Part shown: in pieces, positions 34,746 through 43,383 of the stretch
Position numbering within the stretch: position 1 is the first letter of the stretch
How the letters are laid out: every line of letters starts with the position of its first letter
From: Massilia sp. CFBP 13721
Lineage (GTDB): Bacteria; Pseudomonadota; Gammaproteobacteria; Burkholderiales; Burkholderiaceae_D
Reading direction: 5' to 3'
NCBI RefSeq assembly: GCF_014842025.1
Contig: NZ_JACYUY010000026.1
Coordinates: 25,029-89,028 of the forward strand
Length of the DNA: 64,000 nucleotides
The notes under the pieces: generated by a model
The model's input: the letters and a program-made list of their open reading frames with translations, nothing else
What the model was told of the DNA's origin: nothing
The model's database searches: none
Translations under genes and position numbers: made by a program

Positions 34746-37598
34746 TTACTTCCCGATCACCACCGGCTCATCGAACCCGAGCTCCTTCATGCGCGGCAGC
34801 TGCGTCTTGGCGTCGCCCACCACCAGCCACACCATCTGCGACGGATCCAGGTATTTCTCCGACAGCGCCTGGATGCGCGGCAGCGTCATTGCCTTGACGA
34901 TCCCTTCGCGCTCCTTGACGTAATCGGCGCGCCAGCCGTACTTGCTGATGTTGTCGAGCATGGCCAGCTTGGCGGCCGAGGTCTCGAAGGCGCGCGCATT
35001 GCTTTTCACGAGGAAGTTGCGAGTCGTTTCCAGGTCGGCCGCCGAATAGGTCGCCGGATAGTCCTGCAGGATCTGCTTCACCAGCTGGGTCGATTCGAGC
35101 GTGACGTTGCTGCGCACGCCGCTGGCGATGATGAAGGGGCCGGCGCTTTTGCTGCCCGAGAAATTCGACGTGATGCCGTAGGTATAGCCTTTGCCCTCGC
35201 GCAGTTGCTGGGTCAGGCGCGAGGCAAACCCGCCGCCGCCCAGGATGTAGTTCATCACGGTGGCCGGGTAATAGTCCGGATCGGTGGCGGCCAGCGCCCG
35301 GTAGCCGACCTGCAGCACCGACTGTTTCGCGTCCGGCACGTCGACGAAGTACACCTTGCCGGGCGCCTGCCCGGCTGCGCTCGTGGCTGCCGGCAAAGCT
35401 ACCGGTTTGGCCTTCCAGGCGCGGTTCAGGCCAGCGAGCGAACCTGCAATCGCCGCCTTCGGCAAGGCGCCGACCACGTGCATGCGCGCGTTCGAAGGCG
35501 ACAGGTTGGCACTGTAATAGCGCTTCAGGTCGTCGATGGTGATGGCGTTCACCGTCTCGGCCGTGCCGAGGATGTTGCGCGAACGGAGATCGTCCTTGGC
35601 GTAGACCAGCTTGCTGAAGTTGATCGCGGCCAGCGCGTTCGGATCGGCTTCTTGCTGGCGGATCTGGCTCAGTACGCTTTGCTTGATGAGGGCGAATTCC
35701 TTCTCGTCCCAGCGCGGCTGCAGCAGGATTTCCTGCACCAGGTCCAGCGTTGCCCGGTAGTTGCGCGCCAGCGTCGTCACGCTGATGCGCACGTCCTCGG
35801 TGCGCGCCGTCACGTTGATCGTCGCGCCCAGTTGCAGGATCGCTTCTTCCAGTTCCTGCGGCGTTTTCCTGGCAGTCCCCTGGGTCAGCATGCGCGCCAT
35901 CAGGTTGGCGACGCCGACCTTTTCCGGCTTGTCCAGCAGCAGCCCGCCGTCGATGGCGATGTCGAACTGCACCAGCGGCACTTCCCGGTTTTCGATGCCG
36001 ACCACGCGCATGCCGTTGGCTAGCATGGTGTTCCACACCTGCGGCACCTTGACAGCCAGCGCCTCGCCGTATGGCGGCTCCTTGCTGCGATCAAACGTCG
36101 ATGGCGTCTTCGTGTACTCCGCATTCGCGGTCGGATCGACCGCGTTCTCGGCGCCCTGCACTACTTTTTCTTCGACGACTTCGGCCTTGGCGGAATCGGT
36201 CAATGCCAGCGCCAGCTTGCCCCTCGGGACGAAACTGGTCGCGACAAACGGTTTACCCTTGATGTAGGTGTCGTACACGCGCCGCACGTCGGCCGTGGTG
36301 ACGGCCAGCGTCTTTTTCACGCCTTCGGCCACATAGCCCGGATTGCCGCTCAGGTAATTGTATTCCGCCAGCAGCGCCGATTTGCCGAGCACGCTCGACA
36401 CGGAGTTGTAGAAACGGGTCTCGAGGCCGGCCTTGATGCGGTTCAGGTCCTTCTCGGAGATGCCCTCCTCCTCGAATTTGGCAAAGGCCTGGTTGACGGC
36501 GCCGGCCACCTCGTCGAGCGGTTTACCCTCGAAGGCGCGGATGCGCAGCATGAACTGGCCCGCCAGTTCGGCGGTCTGGTTGCCGATCTGGACCGCGGGT
36601 GCGAGCTTGGTGTCTTCCACCAGCACCTTGTAGAACGGCGCGCGCTTGGTCTCGGACAGGTATTCGGCCAGCACTTCCAGCGCATACGAATCCGGATGCA
36701 GGTCTTCGACGGTCGGCCAGGCCATCGTCAGTTCGGGCAGCTTGGCGAAATTGTCTTCATGCGCCAGCTTGACGGTCTGCTTCAGCACGCCGGGGCGCTT
36801 GACCAGGGCGGGAATCGCATCGCCGCGCTTGATCTCGGAAAAATACTTTTCGACCCATTTGCGCGCCTGCACCGGATCGAAGTCACCCGCCAGCACCAGG
36901 GTCACATTGTTCGGCACGTACCACAGGCGGAAGAATTCCTTGACGTCGTCCAGCGTCGCATTCTGCAAGTCGTCGAGCGAGCCGATCACCTGCCAGTTGT
37001 ACGGGTGGTTCTCCGGGTACAACGCCTTGTTGATGACGTAGCGGGTGTGGCCGTAGGGCGCATTGTCGACGCCCTGTCGCTTTTCATTCTTGACAACCTG
37101 CTTTTCCTTGGCCAGCACCGGCTCGGTCACGGTATTGATGAACCAGCCGAGTTTATCCGCTTCGGCCCAGATCATTTTTTCGAGCGCATCCTTGGGGACG
37201 GTTTGCAGGTAATTCGTGCGGTCTTGCGAGGTCGAGCCATTGGCGCCCGAGCCGCCGATGCGCGCCGTCATCTTGTCGAGCCCGCCCTTGCCGAGGTTTT
37301 CCGATTCCAGGAACAGCAAGTGTTCGAACAGGTGGGCAAAGCCCGTACGCCCCGCCTTTTCGCGCGCCGAACCCACGTGCGCGGTCAGGTTGACGGCGAC
37401 GACCGGGTCGGAACGGTCGATGTGGAAGATGACCTCCAGGCCGTTGGGCAGCGTGAATTTCTGGTAGTCCACCGTCAGGGCGGCTTTCGGCGCGGCGGTC
37501 TTGGCTGCGGCGGCAGCATGCGCCGTTAAAGGGAGGGTCGACGTCAGGGTCGAGGCAACACACGCGGCCAGCAACAGGGTCGGGCGAACAATCTTCAT
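34746..37598 (-). CDS. exported M16-family zinc metallopeptidase, double-domain
   Basis: A 950-residue exported peptidase with two full M16 halves in one chain. A signal peptide spans residues 1-28. The inverted zinc motif is H89-L-F-E92-H93 (AHLFEHLL), with the distal Glu expected about 75 residues on in VVKNEKRQ. The second half (from about residue 500) lacks HxxEH but keeps the Arg/Tyr-type GKGYTYGITSNF block, which shapes the substrate chamber. Such proteins degrade peptides in the periplasm. It neighbours a second, two-gene M16 system at 44.5-47.3 kb. Confidence 0.93.
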   Translation of the reverse strand: MKIVRPTLLLAACVASTLTSTLPLTAHAAAAAKTAAPKAALTVDYQKFTLPNGLEVIFHIDRSDPVVAVNLTAHVGSAREKAGRTGFAHLFEHLLFLESENLGKGGLDKMTARIGGSGANGSTSQDRTNYLQTVPKDALEKMIWAEADKLGWFINTVTEPVLAKEKQVVKNEKRQGVDNAPYGHTRYVINKALYPENHPYNWQVIGSLDDLQNATLDDVKEFFRLWYVPNNVTLVLAGDFDPVQARKWVEKYFSEIKRGDAIPALVKRPGVLKQTVKLAHEDNFAKLPELTMAWPTVEDLHPDSYALEVLAEYLSETKRAPFYKVLVEDTKLAPAVQIGNQTAELAGQFMLRIRAFEGKPLDEVAGAVNQAFAKFEEEGISEKDLNRIKAGLETRFYNSVSSVLGKSALLAEYNYLSGNPGYVAEGVKKTLAVTTADVRRVYDTYIKGKPFVATSFVPRGKLALALTDSAKAEVVEEKVVQGAENAVDPTANAEYTKTPSTFDRSKEPPYGEALAVKVPQVWNTMLANGMRVVGIENREVPLVQFDIAIDGGLLLDKPEKVGVANLMARMLTQGTARKTPQELEEAILQLGATINVTARTEDVRISVTTLARNYRATLDLVQEILLQPRWDEKEFALIKQSVLSQIRQQEADPNALAAINFSKLVYAKDDLRSRNILGTAETVNAITIDDLKRYYSANLSPSNARMHVVGALPKAAIAGSLAGLNRAWKAKPVALPAATSAAGQAPGKVYFVDVPDAKQSVLQVGYRALAATDPDYYPATVMNYILGGGGFASRLTQQLREGKGYTYGITSNFSGSKSAGPFIIASGVRSNVTLESTQLVKQILQDYPATYSAADLETTRNFLVKSNARAFETSAAKLAMLDNISKYGWRADYVKEREGIVKAMTLPRIQALSEKYLDPSQMVWLVVGDAKTQLPRMKELGFDEPVVIGK

Positions 37599-37951
37599 GC
37601 AATCACATCCTCAGAATGGAACGAACGGGCGGCGCACGGGCGGCGCACATGCCCCAAGGTTCTGGATACTATTGCAATTTCCTGATTGCTACAACGATTG
37701 CGTCTGCTTAGTCTCGACCTGAAGCAGGCGCTGGAGCCGTGATACAAAGTGCAGTCTGGAAGGATGCTCAAGTATTGCGGCTCTTCGATTTTTAAAGAAT
37801 CGCTCGCAGTGATTGTCACGACCGAGCGTTCTACACAGCCTAGGGAAAACGCGGACATTCCTGACCCGCAGAAGTTAAAACCTGCGAGTTCCCGCTTCAA
37901 GTTCTTCTTCGTGACAATAAAAAAAGACTGTTTTGTCGCTGTTGTGCAAGA
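37599..37951 (-). pseudogene. gene-free stretch with the decayed 3' end of an 80-residue gene's duplicate
   Basis: Between 37711 and 37820 the DNA is clearly related, over about 100 bases and roughly 70 percent by eye, to 39531-39635, the 3' end of the intact 80-residue gene plus its downstream flank. In translation the remnant reads NHCERFFKNRRAA against ENCGRFFEKLKSRS in the intact copy. The rest of the duplicate is not recognisable. The remaining ~110 bases up to the M16 gene should hold that gene's promoter. Confidence 0.6.
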
Positions 37952-38362
37952 TTACTGCATCATCCTTGATGGAACGAAGACGTTATGCCATTGGTCGAGA
38001 AAAGAGGCAGCATCGATTACACAGACGCGGTCTGGACCATAGACAACTTGGAGCGTTCCTTCTGCACGCAAACGAGCCCTCAGCCATGCATCAGCAACGC
38101 TCTTGCTCTCGATGATGTGCTGTTCAATGTTGTTGGTCGTTTGCTCGTGCAGCCCATACCGATTGTTACTGCTGAACTGTAAGGCATGCGCATAAGCGTT
38201 TTTGGCGCGTTCTTCGGTAAGCCATCGGGCACTGAGGCCAAGTCCTTTATATTCGTCCGGGTATCCTATATCAGAACCTTTATGTACCAGGCATGAGGAC
38301 GACACGCTTGGGAATTGGCCAACCTCCCGACTGTCCGCGTCATATCCGCAGCTGACGTTCAA
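37952..38362 (-). CDS. hypothetical protein of the accessory patch
   Basis: A 136-residue frame with protein-like composition, e.g. LSARWLTEERAKNAYAHALQ and SVADAWLRARLRAEGTLQVVY, and lower GC than its neighbours. I do not recognise a family. The start is uncertain: the frame opens with TTG at 38362, and a GTG lies at 38305. The first residues (NVSCGYD) are in register with the C-terminal NVSFGMK of the related fragment at 41144, suggesting a one-base shift once separated this gene from the upstream 129-residue gene. Confidence 0.5.
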   Translation of the reverse strand: MNVSCGYDADSREVGQFPSVSSSCLVHKGSDIGYPDEYKGLGLSARWLTEERAKNAYAHALQFSSNNRYGLHEQTTNNIEQHIIESKSVADAWLRARLRAEGTLQVVYGPDRVCVIDAASFLDQWHNVFVPSRMMQ

Positions 38363-38369
38363 CTTACCA

Positions 38370-38759
38370 TTAATATGGCGACAACTTTACCTTATCTTCA
38401 ACAGCCATAACAGCTTGCGACGTGACTTTTGCTTTGATCGTTCCCTTATAGGTAGGCTGAAAGTAGCAATCGATGATCAAGCGGCGGCCATTTAAAAACC
38501 GCAGCTCAATATGCGAATCTCCGGTGGCATGAAGCTTGACCGTTCTACTGCTTCCCGGTGGCATGTCCCCAAGTTGATATGATCTGCCGGTAACGTCAAC
38601 ACTGACCCCGTGAAGCGATTCGGATCCCACATTGTCAAGCGTGAACTCTACTCCCGCGGCTTCTGCCCTCCCTACCAGATACATGGTAACGAGTGCTCTT
38701 GCTCCCCAATACGCGATGACGAGTGCTAACGCCGCGATTATCAGGGTTTTCTTTTTCAT
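38370..38759 (-). CDS. membrane-anchored hypothetical protein (paralogue of the 41.1-kb fragment)
   Basis: A 129-residue protein. It has a basic start (MKKKT), one membrane helix (residues 6-30) and an extracytoplasmic beta-rich domain of about 95 residues, so it is probably a membrane-tethered periplasmic protein. The C-terminal block YKGTIKAKVTSQAVMAVEDKV recurs almost unchanged at 41144-41270 (YWGRIKAKVTSQAVIAVKDKV), evidence of local duplication. It ends at KLSPY, earlier than the related copy, because of an extra base. No known family. Confidence 0.65.
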   Translation of the reverse strand: MKKKTLIIAALALVIAYWGARALVTMYLVGRAEAAGVEFTLDNVGSESLHGVSVDVTGRSYQLGDMPPGSSRTVKLHATGDSHIELRFLNGRRLIIDCYFQPTYKGTIKAKVTSQAVMAVEDKVKLSPY

Positions 38760-38977
38760 TGACTCACTTAGTTTGACGGCTTGCTACGACTCGCAATAAG
38801 AGTCTGAAGGCCCCCTGTCGCACCCGCCAGTCTGGATTGCTGTGTACTTGTACACCACCTTGCCTTTCTTTCCTTCATTACTGCGATAACAACGAGACTG
38901 ATCTTGATGAGAGCATGCGCGACAGGCTGTCATTTAACTGGTTCGATTCCCATCCTTTTTTCTCCCGGTTCTGTGAT

Positions 38978-39373
38978 TTACGGGAAATGTTCGGCCCCGG
39001 CGGGCGGCACGACCCAGCTGTGCATGCGCCCTTCATAGACCGACACCGTGGGCGCCGGGAATGCCGGATCGGCGAATGCGCCAACGGGAATGGCGATCCA
39101 AGTTGCGGCTTCTGTGGGCGTGTAATAAACGGTCACACCGCAGATGGGGCAAAAGTGAAAACGCGCGCTTGTGCCCCCGTCGCCAGTGCGAATATAACTG
39201 GTCGACTGCCCCGCCACCGTCACGTCCGTCTGCAGAAAACGGGCCTGCTCGGCGAACGGGCCGCCGGTACGACGCTGGCACGCAAGGCAGTGGCAGATCG
39301 GGATGCGCACCGGATCGCCAGTCACCCGGGCGGTGAGTTGGCCGCAACTGCAAGAGGCTAGGCGTGTTGGCAT
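38978..39373 (-). CDS. GFA/CENP-V-domain protein (DUF636, zinc-binding)
   Basis: A 131-residue protein of the glutathione-dependent formaldehyde-activating (GFA, CENP-V) fold. The zinc-binding cysteines are seen in CSCGQL (residues ~8-10), CHCLACQRRTGGPFA (~27-31) and FCPICGVTVYY (~74-77). Members are cytosolic, and very few have a proven activity; the formaldehyde/glutathione role should not be assumed. ATG 39373 is preceded by GGAG at five bases. A frame open to 39478 has no support. Its GC content is higher than that of the flanking accessory genes. Confidence 0.88.
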   Translation of the reverse strand: MPTRLASCSCGQLTARVTGDPVRIPICHCLACQRRTGGPFAEQARFLQTDVTVAGQSTSYIRTGDGGTSARFHFCPICGVTVYYTPTEAATWIAIPVGAFADPAFPAPTVSVYEGRMHSWVVPPAGAEHFP

Positions 39374-39530
39374 GACGGCTCCGAGATAACTGAACGCTGC
39401 ACAGCTGAGGATATACCGCCATGCACCTTCATGCACTGGCAACGCACTTGAAAGTGACCGCGGCTGCTTGCATTCCATCGCGGCATGCTCGCGCTAACTA
39501 TAAACAAAGCATTGGCAATGGACGAGTGCA

Positions 39531-39635
39531 GTCGTCCTGAAGCAGACGCTAGCGCCGTGTTATCCGAGTGCAGTCCATAAGAGGATCACGTACTGCGGCT
39601 CTTCAATTTTTCAAAGAACCGACCGCAATTTTCTT
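39531..39635. repeat. intact-side copy of a decayed 105-base duplication
   Basis: This segment covers the last 50 bases of the 80-residue gene and 55 bases beyond it. It matches 37711-37820 in the same orientation, with shared blocks such as cctgaagcag, gtgcagtc and gcggctcttc followed by attttt. The match shows that the accessory patch arose partly by duplication. Confidence 0.6.
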
Positions 39636-39828
39636 GGAATTCATCATCGGTACTATATTTGGCTGCAAACGCGGTATAAAGCGATCCAGCGGCCAAGTCG
39701 TCGTCGGCATTGGGGCATGCAACACCCAGATCATCTGCCATCCAAAGTACGATCTCGGTCTTATCGGCACCGTAACGGTATGCACTGTAAATAAATTTCC
39801 CTATACGCTCATAGTGCAGTTGTGACAC
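39586..39828 (-). CDS. small acidic hypothetical protein (80 residues)
   Basis: An 80-residue soluble, acidic protein, starting at GTG 39828 with a near-perfect GGGAGGA Shine-Dalgarno seven bases upstream. A longer frame to 39951 has no such signal. The body contains VLWMADDLGV, NADDDLAAG and FFEKLKSRST. Small size, acidity and a decayed duplicate 1.8 kb away recall immunity or antitoxin-like proteins, but I cannot name a family, so this is speculation. Confidence 0.6.
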   Translation of the reverse strand: MSQLHYERIGKFIYSAYRYGADKTEIVLWMADDLGVACPNADDDLAAGSLYTAFAAKYSTDDEFQENCGRFFEKLKSRST

Positions 39829-39859
39829 AGAGTCCTCCCTCTCGATTAAACATTTTCCG

Positions 39860-39970
39860 TTAGGCCTCCAGGGTCCGCTCGTGGCCGATCTCGGCCAGCT
39901 CAGTGCAAGCGGCGAAGTACACCTGGCTGGCCACGATGGTAGCCGGTTCATTTACATGAACGTTTTCCAC
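39860..39970 (-). CDS. possible 36-residue peptide or gene remnant
   Basis: A short frame opening at GTG 39970 inside the 3' end of the preceding gene and ending at 39860. The peptide (VENVHVNEPATIVASQ..., ending TELAEIGHERTLEA) has balanced, protein-like composition and high GC at third positions, unlike the AT-rich flanks. It may be the end of a lost gene. No Shine-Dalgarno is seen, so the evidence is weak. Confidence 0.25.
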   Translation of the reverse strand: MENVHVNEPATIVASQVYFAACTELAEIGHERTLEA

Positions 39971-40733
39971 TTGATGCTTCCATTTGCGCGGTTGTCAACG
40001 TAGCAGGCATTGGTTCATCCACAGGAAAACCGTCCGGCCCGATAGTTACCCGCTTTGGCGGCGGTTCGTTGGGACAGCTGGCGACTGAAGCAGGAAGCGC
40101 GCTGGCAAGGTCGAACAGGCGAGCCCGCATTGGATCACGTGCAGCGTTCGCCCCGAGCCAAATCTCATAGTAACGCCTTCCTTGGCGCCACGACAATACC
40201 GAGACCGCACGTCCGGAACCGGTTTGCATGACGACCAATCGAGCCGGCAAGCCATTAACGCGCTCCGGTTCGTCCTTTGGATCACGCCACATGCTCGAAC
40301 CGTCCGCCGACATATCGTGTTCGAAGACCGTTAACGCCTGGCCTTCCGGAGTACGAAATCCACGGTACAGGCGCGATACAGTGCCGCTGACCGTCTCCGA
40401 ACGCCCGCCGAGGCTTTCAAGCCTGGCGAAAGGAGTACCGCGCAGGTCAACCGGTTCGAAGTCCAATCCCCTGGTCGCCAGCACCAGCGGCAGGAAGGTG
40501 ATCGAATAACGCTGGAGGTTTGATTCACACACGCGCAAGAACCCGTTCTTTTTTTCCTCCAGGGCGCGTTGTTCTTTTTGTTGTGCAAAACCGGGAGCAT
40601 CCGGCGGCAGCCCAAGTCCACAGGCTTCAATGCCCGCCATCTCAGCCCGAGGCATGGCTCGAGCAGCCATGACCAGGACACCTATTCCAGCGACCAATGG
40701 CCAGGATCTCATCAGCAGACGGTACATTTTCAT
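39948..40733 (-). CDS. exported hypothetical protein (261 residues)
   Basis: The protein begins with a basic and hydrophobic stretch (MRSWPLVAGIGVLVMAARA), a signal peptide or anchor. Four cysteines (near residues 38, 69, 221 and 260) could form disulfides in the periplasm. Blocks such as RGTPFARLESLGG, LTVFEHDMSADGSSMW and YYEIWLGANA suggest a beta-rich fold. The layout, an exported protein ending with a Pro-rich cysteine segment in an accessory patch, resembles periplasmic immunity proteins for type VI lipase effectors, but no effector is present and I give this only as a possibility. Confidence 0.7.
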   Translation of the reverse strand: MKMYRLLMRSWPLVAGIGVLVMAARAMPRAEMAGIEACGLGLPPDAPGFAQQKEQRALEEKKNGFLRVCESNLQRYSITFLPLVLATRGLDFEPVDLRGTPFARLESLGGRSETVSGTVSRLYRGFRTPEGQALTVFEHDMSADGSSMWRDPKDEPERVNGLPARLVVMQTGSGRAVSVLSWRQGRRYYEIWLGANAARDPMRARLFDLASALPASVASCPNEPPPKRVTIGPDGFPVDEPMPATLTTAQMEASSGKRSCK

Positions 40734-40769
40734 TTTTGATATTCCAAAATCTGCCGCGGGTCATACGAA

Positions 40770-41099
40770 TCAGCGCTCAGCACTTCGTTCTGAGTCTTCA
40801 CACGGGCTGGATTCAGGGCGTATTTCGATAGTCAATGCGTGCAATACTCGCTTATATCGCGCATTGAACAGCGTTACAGCAAGTACAGCCATGGCAACAA
40901 GCGGAATTGCGCAGACAGTTCCCAAAAGCCAACCAATCGCCCCATATGAGAGCCACGTGCTCCAGTGAATGATGCCATCGCAATAAAATGCACACTGCGG
41001 ATTGTGTTGCCAAGCGAGGTACAAAAAGAATCCCCCGACGACAAGGCCTAAAGCAACAGCGGATCCGAACACCGCGATCAAGCTTTTGTATGTAGTCAT
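40770..41099 (-). CDS. small membrane protein of the accessory patch
   Basis: A 109-residue protein with two membrane helices (about residues 8-30 and 54-77) joined by a loop that has two cysteines (NPQCAFYCDG), followed by a charged C-terminal tail. The ATG at 41099 is preferred to a TTG at 41147. There is a 36-base gap to the next gene, so co-transcription is likely. I recognise no family. Confidence 0.6.
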   Translation of the reverse strand: MTTYKSLIAVFGSAVALGLVVGGFFLYLAWQHNPQCAFYCDGIIHWSTWLSYGAIGWLLGTVCAIPLVAMAVLAVTLFNARYKRVLHALTIEIRPESSPCEDSERSAER

Positions 41100-41143
41100 C
41101 AACCAACGCTCTTTCAGCAGTAGAACTGATCGCTCTTCCCTTA

Positions 41144-41509
41144 TCAAGGCCGCTTCATACCAAAGCTGACGTTCAACGTTGCGTTAAAGAGCGACGGCAG
41201 AACTTTATCTTTAACGGCGATAACAGCTTGCGATGTGACTTTTGCCTTGATCCTTCCCCAGTAGACCGGCTCAGCGTAGGCGGGGAAGTACATACTCGTT
41301 GGCCACACAACGCCCATGGTTCGCTGCGGTCGCTCGTCAGCAGCCAGTGTACCCAGCGTATTTCTGTCAGTGCAATCCCGGGGTGACGCTATTTCAGCAG
41401 GAAGATCGTAGTCGCCCCTGAAGCGGGCAATCAACCGATGTCCGGATTCAAACGCGTCATCAGCATGCCACCGCTGCCACCCCCGCCCCTGCCATCTGCA
41501 AAACCCCAT
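41144..41509 (-). pseudogene. fragment related to the 129-residue membrane-anchored protein
   Basis: The frame covers 121 codons, but its first ~17 codons lie within the end of the upstream membrane-protein gene. The C-terminal half has MYFPAY then YWGRIKAKVTSQAVIAVKDKV and ends LNVSFGMKRP. It corresponds to the C-terminal region of the gene at 38370-38759, without the N-terminal membrane helix. I read it as a 5'-truncated duplicate. It could still be expressed as a soluble fragment. Confidence 0.5.
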
Positions 41510-42227
41510 TGACCATGCGGGTACAAACCCGGGCCCGGTTGCCCAGGATATCGGCGAGCAGCAGGATCACGACGCCGAGCCAGCCGGCATAGGCCAGTCC
41601 GACATAGTCATTGAAGAGGATCGTGTGCAGCCAGTCCTGCGCGAACAAGTACAGCCCGGCCGTGACCACGACGCCTCCGGCCAGTGCCGCGGCCGGCAGC
41701 ACCAGCTGCAGCCCCGCCTTGCGGCGCACCAGCGTGACGGCGCCGAGCATCGCCAATGCAGCGGCATTCGCCCCCGTGAAGATGCGGAATTCGCGCAGCA
41801 GCTTCAGTCTCACGTCCGCATAGGCCGATTCGATCAGGGACGCCAGCCGCGCACGCAGCTGCGACAGCGACAGTAGATGTTGATGCCTGCCGGCCTCGAT
41901 AGCCGAAGCCAGCCGGGTGCGGCAGACGCAGTCGGGATCGAGCATGGCGGCTGCCACCCGCGCCACGTGCGCCGGTACGTCCCTGCGGATCGCCGCACGC
42001 GTGCGTTCGATGTCGGCATCGGTACGCCTCAGGGCCCGCTGCGCAAGCCCGACGATGGGTGAGCCGGTCAATGCGTCGACACGTTCTCCGGTTTTACGCT
42101 CGACTTCGACGCGCACGGCCGTGCTGGCCATGCGCTCGATCCAGATCGGATGCAGCCAGGAGAAGGCGAAGGCGGCACCGAACAGGAGCGTGCCGGCCAG
42201 GCTGAAACCGAGAATCGTTCGTCGCAT
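41460..42227 (-). CDS. hypothetical membrane protein (255 residues)
   Basis: An inner-membrane protein: one N-terminal helix (residues 5-25), an extracytoplasmic helical region with charged repeats (residues ~40-145, including a CVCR pair near 100), then about four membrane helices (residues ~150-250). No catalytic motif is seen. High GC and normal codon use mark it as part of the core-like block rather than the AT-rich patch. It lies 11 bases after the GNAT gene. Confidence 0.7.
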   Translation of the reverse strand: MRRTILGFSLAGTLLFGAAFAFSWLHPIWIERMASTAVRVEVERKTGERVDALTGSPIVGLAQRALRRTDADIERTRAAIRRDVPAHVARVAAAMLDPDCVCRTRLASAIEAGRHQHLLSLSQLRARLASLIESAYADVRLKLLREFRIFTGANAAALAMLGAVTLVRRKAGLQLVLPAAALAGGVVVTAGLYLFAQDWLHTILFNDYVGLAYAGWLGVVILLLADILGNRARVCTRMVNGVLQMAGAGVAAVAC

Positions 42228-42238
42228 ATGGTGTCCTT

Positions 42239-42697
42239 TCAGGCGACCGATACGCAGACTCCTGGCCGCATGACCAGGAAGTCCCCTTCATCCCCGACAA
42301 GCATCCACCCTTCCCGCTCGTAGAACCGCCGCGCCGCCGCATTGGTCCGGAAAACGCGCAAGTAGATGCCGCGACCCGCGTGCCCGCTCTCGGCCTGGAT
42401 CGCCGCCAGCAGGCGTGCACCGACACCTTCCGAGCGGAATCCGGCATCGAGCACCAGCATGCTCAGGTAGTCCTCGTCGTTGCCGTGGTCGACCTGCAGA
42501 TAGCCGGCGAAGCGGCCATCGACCTCGATCACCCGCGTCGACAAGTCGAGGAAGGCCTTGTCGAAATAAGCCTGCTGCCAGGCGTCATCCCATCCCCAGA
42601 TGATCTCGATATGGTGCCTGAGCGCCGCTTCGTAGAGCTGCCGGATGCGCGCCTTGTCGCCGGCAGCGGCGGGCCGCGTGGTCATCGACGGCGTCAT
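42239..42697 (-). CDS. GNAT-family N-acetyltransferase
   Basis: A 152-residue cytosolic acetyltransferase. The acetyl-CoA loop is seen as MLVLDAGFRSEGVGARLLAAI (about residues 80-100; R-x2-G-x-G as RSEGVG), and RVFRTNAAARRFYEREGW is the usual C-terminal signature. The substrate is unknown. The ATG at 42697 overlaps the stop of the upstream Sel1-repeat gene (ATGA), indicating coupled translation; an internal ATG lies at 42685. Confidence 0.88.
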   Translation of the reverse strand: MTPSMTTRPAAAGDKARIRQLYEAALRHHIEIIWGWDDAWQQAYFDKAFLDLSTRVIEVDGRFAGYLQVDHGNDEDYLSMLVLDAGFRSEGVGARLLAAIQAESGHAGRGIYLRVFRTNAAARRFYEREGWMLVGDEGDFLVMRPGVCVSVA

Positions 42698-43314
42698 CCG
42701 CCACCCGTGCGCGATTGCGCCGGCAAGGGCGTCCCCACCTTCCACGTGCGCGACAGCGCCTGCGCCTCCTCGATCTGCTCCTGCGTCATGGTCTTGGCGA
42801 TCGACGCGCGCTGGCTGACGGCGTTGTTGTTGCCGCCGGCGGCGGCCAGGTTCCACAGCATGTAGGCGATCACCGGGTCGCCCGGCACGCCGGCCACGTG
42901 GTAGCGGTACATCAGGCCGAGCGCGTGCTGGGCTTCGCCGTGGCCCTGCTCGGCCGCCTTGCGGAACCAGGTGACGGCATGCTTCTGGTCCTGCGGCACG
43001 GCGTTGCCGGTGTAGTACATGGCGCCGACCACGTACTGGGCGTCGGCCTTGCCCTGCTGGGCCGCCTTCAGGTGCCACTGGAAGGCTTGCTTGTAGTCGC
43101 GCGCTGTGCCGCGGCCCATGTAATACATCAAGCCCAGCAAGTGCTGGGCATCGGGATTGCCGGCGCGCGCCAGCGGGGCGATCTCTTTCATCGCCAGCGC
43201 GTAATTGCGCGCGTTGTACGCGCTTGCCCCCTCGGGGAAACCTGCCAGTGCCGTGCCGTGCAGGCCGCAACTCAGGCCCAGCGCCAGCAGGATCGCTACG
43301 GTAAATTTTTTCAT
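42694..43314 (-). CDS. exported Sel1-like repeat protein
   Basis: A 206-residue protein with a signal peptide (MKKFTVAILLALGLSCGLHGTALA) and Sel1-like repeats: at least three units with the pattern A-x-YxLGxMYYxGxG (AQHLLGLMYYMGRG, AQYVVGAMYYTGNA, AQHALGLMYRYHVA), each about 36 residues. Sel1 repeats form alpha-solenoids that bind other proteins. It is periplasmic by inference. It overlaps the GNAT gene by four bases. Confidence 0.88.
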   Translation of the reverse strand: MKKFTVAILLALGLSCGLHGTALAGFPEGASAYNARNYALAMKEIAPLARAGNPDAQHLLGLMYYMGRGTARDYKQAFQWHLKAAQQGKADAQYVVGAMYYTGNAVPQDQKHAVTWFRKAAEQGHGEAQHALGLMYRYHVAGVPGDPVIAYMLWNLAAAGGNNNAVSQRASIAKTMTQEQIEEAQALSRTWKVGTPLPAQSRTGGG

Positions 43315-43383
43315 TGTCTCAGTGCGTGGATCGGTCTCTCGCCTACATCGTTATCGTCACTAAATTCTTTGCCCGATCTTGTT

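Noticed and set aside
42698..43270. Long N-terminal extension of the GNAT protein
   Set aside because: It is the out-of-frame shadow of the Sel1-repeat gene; the ATG at 42697 overlaps that gene's stop as expected for coupled genes.
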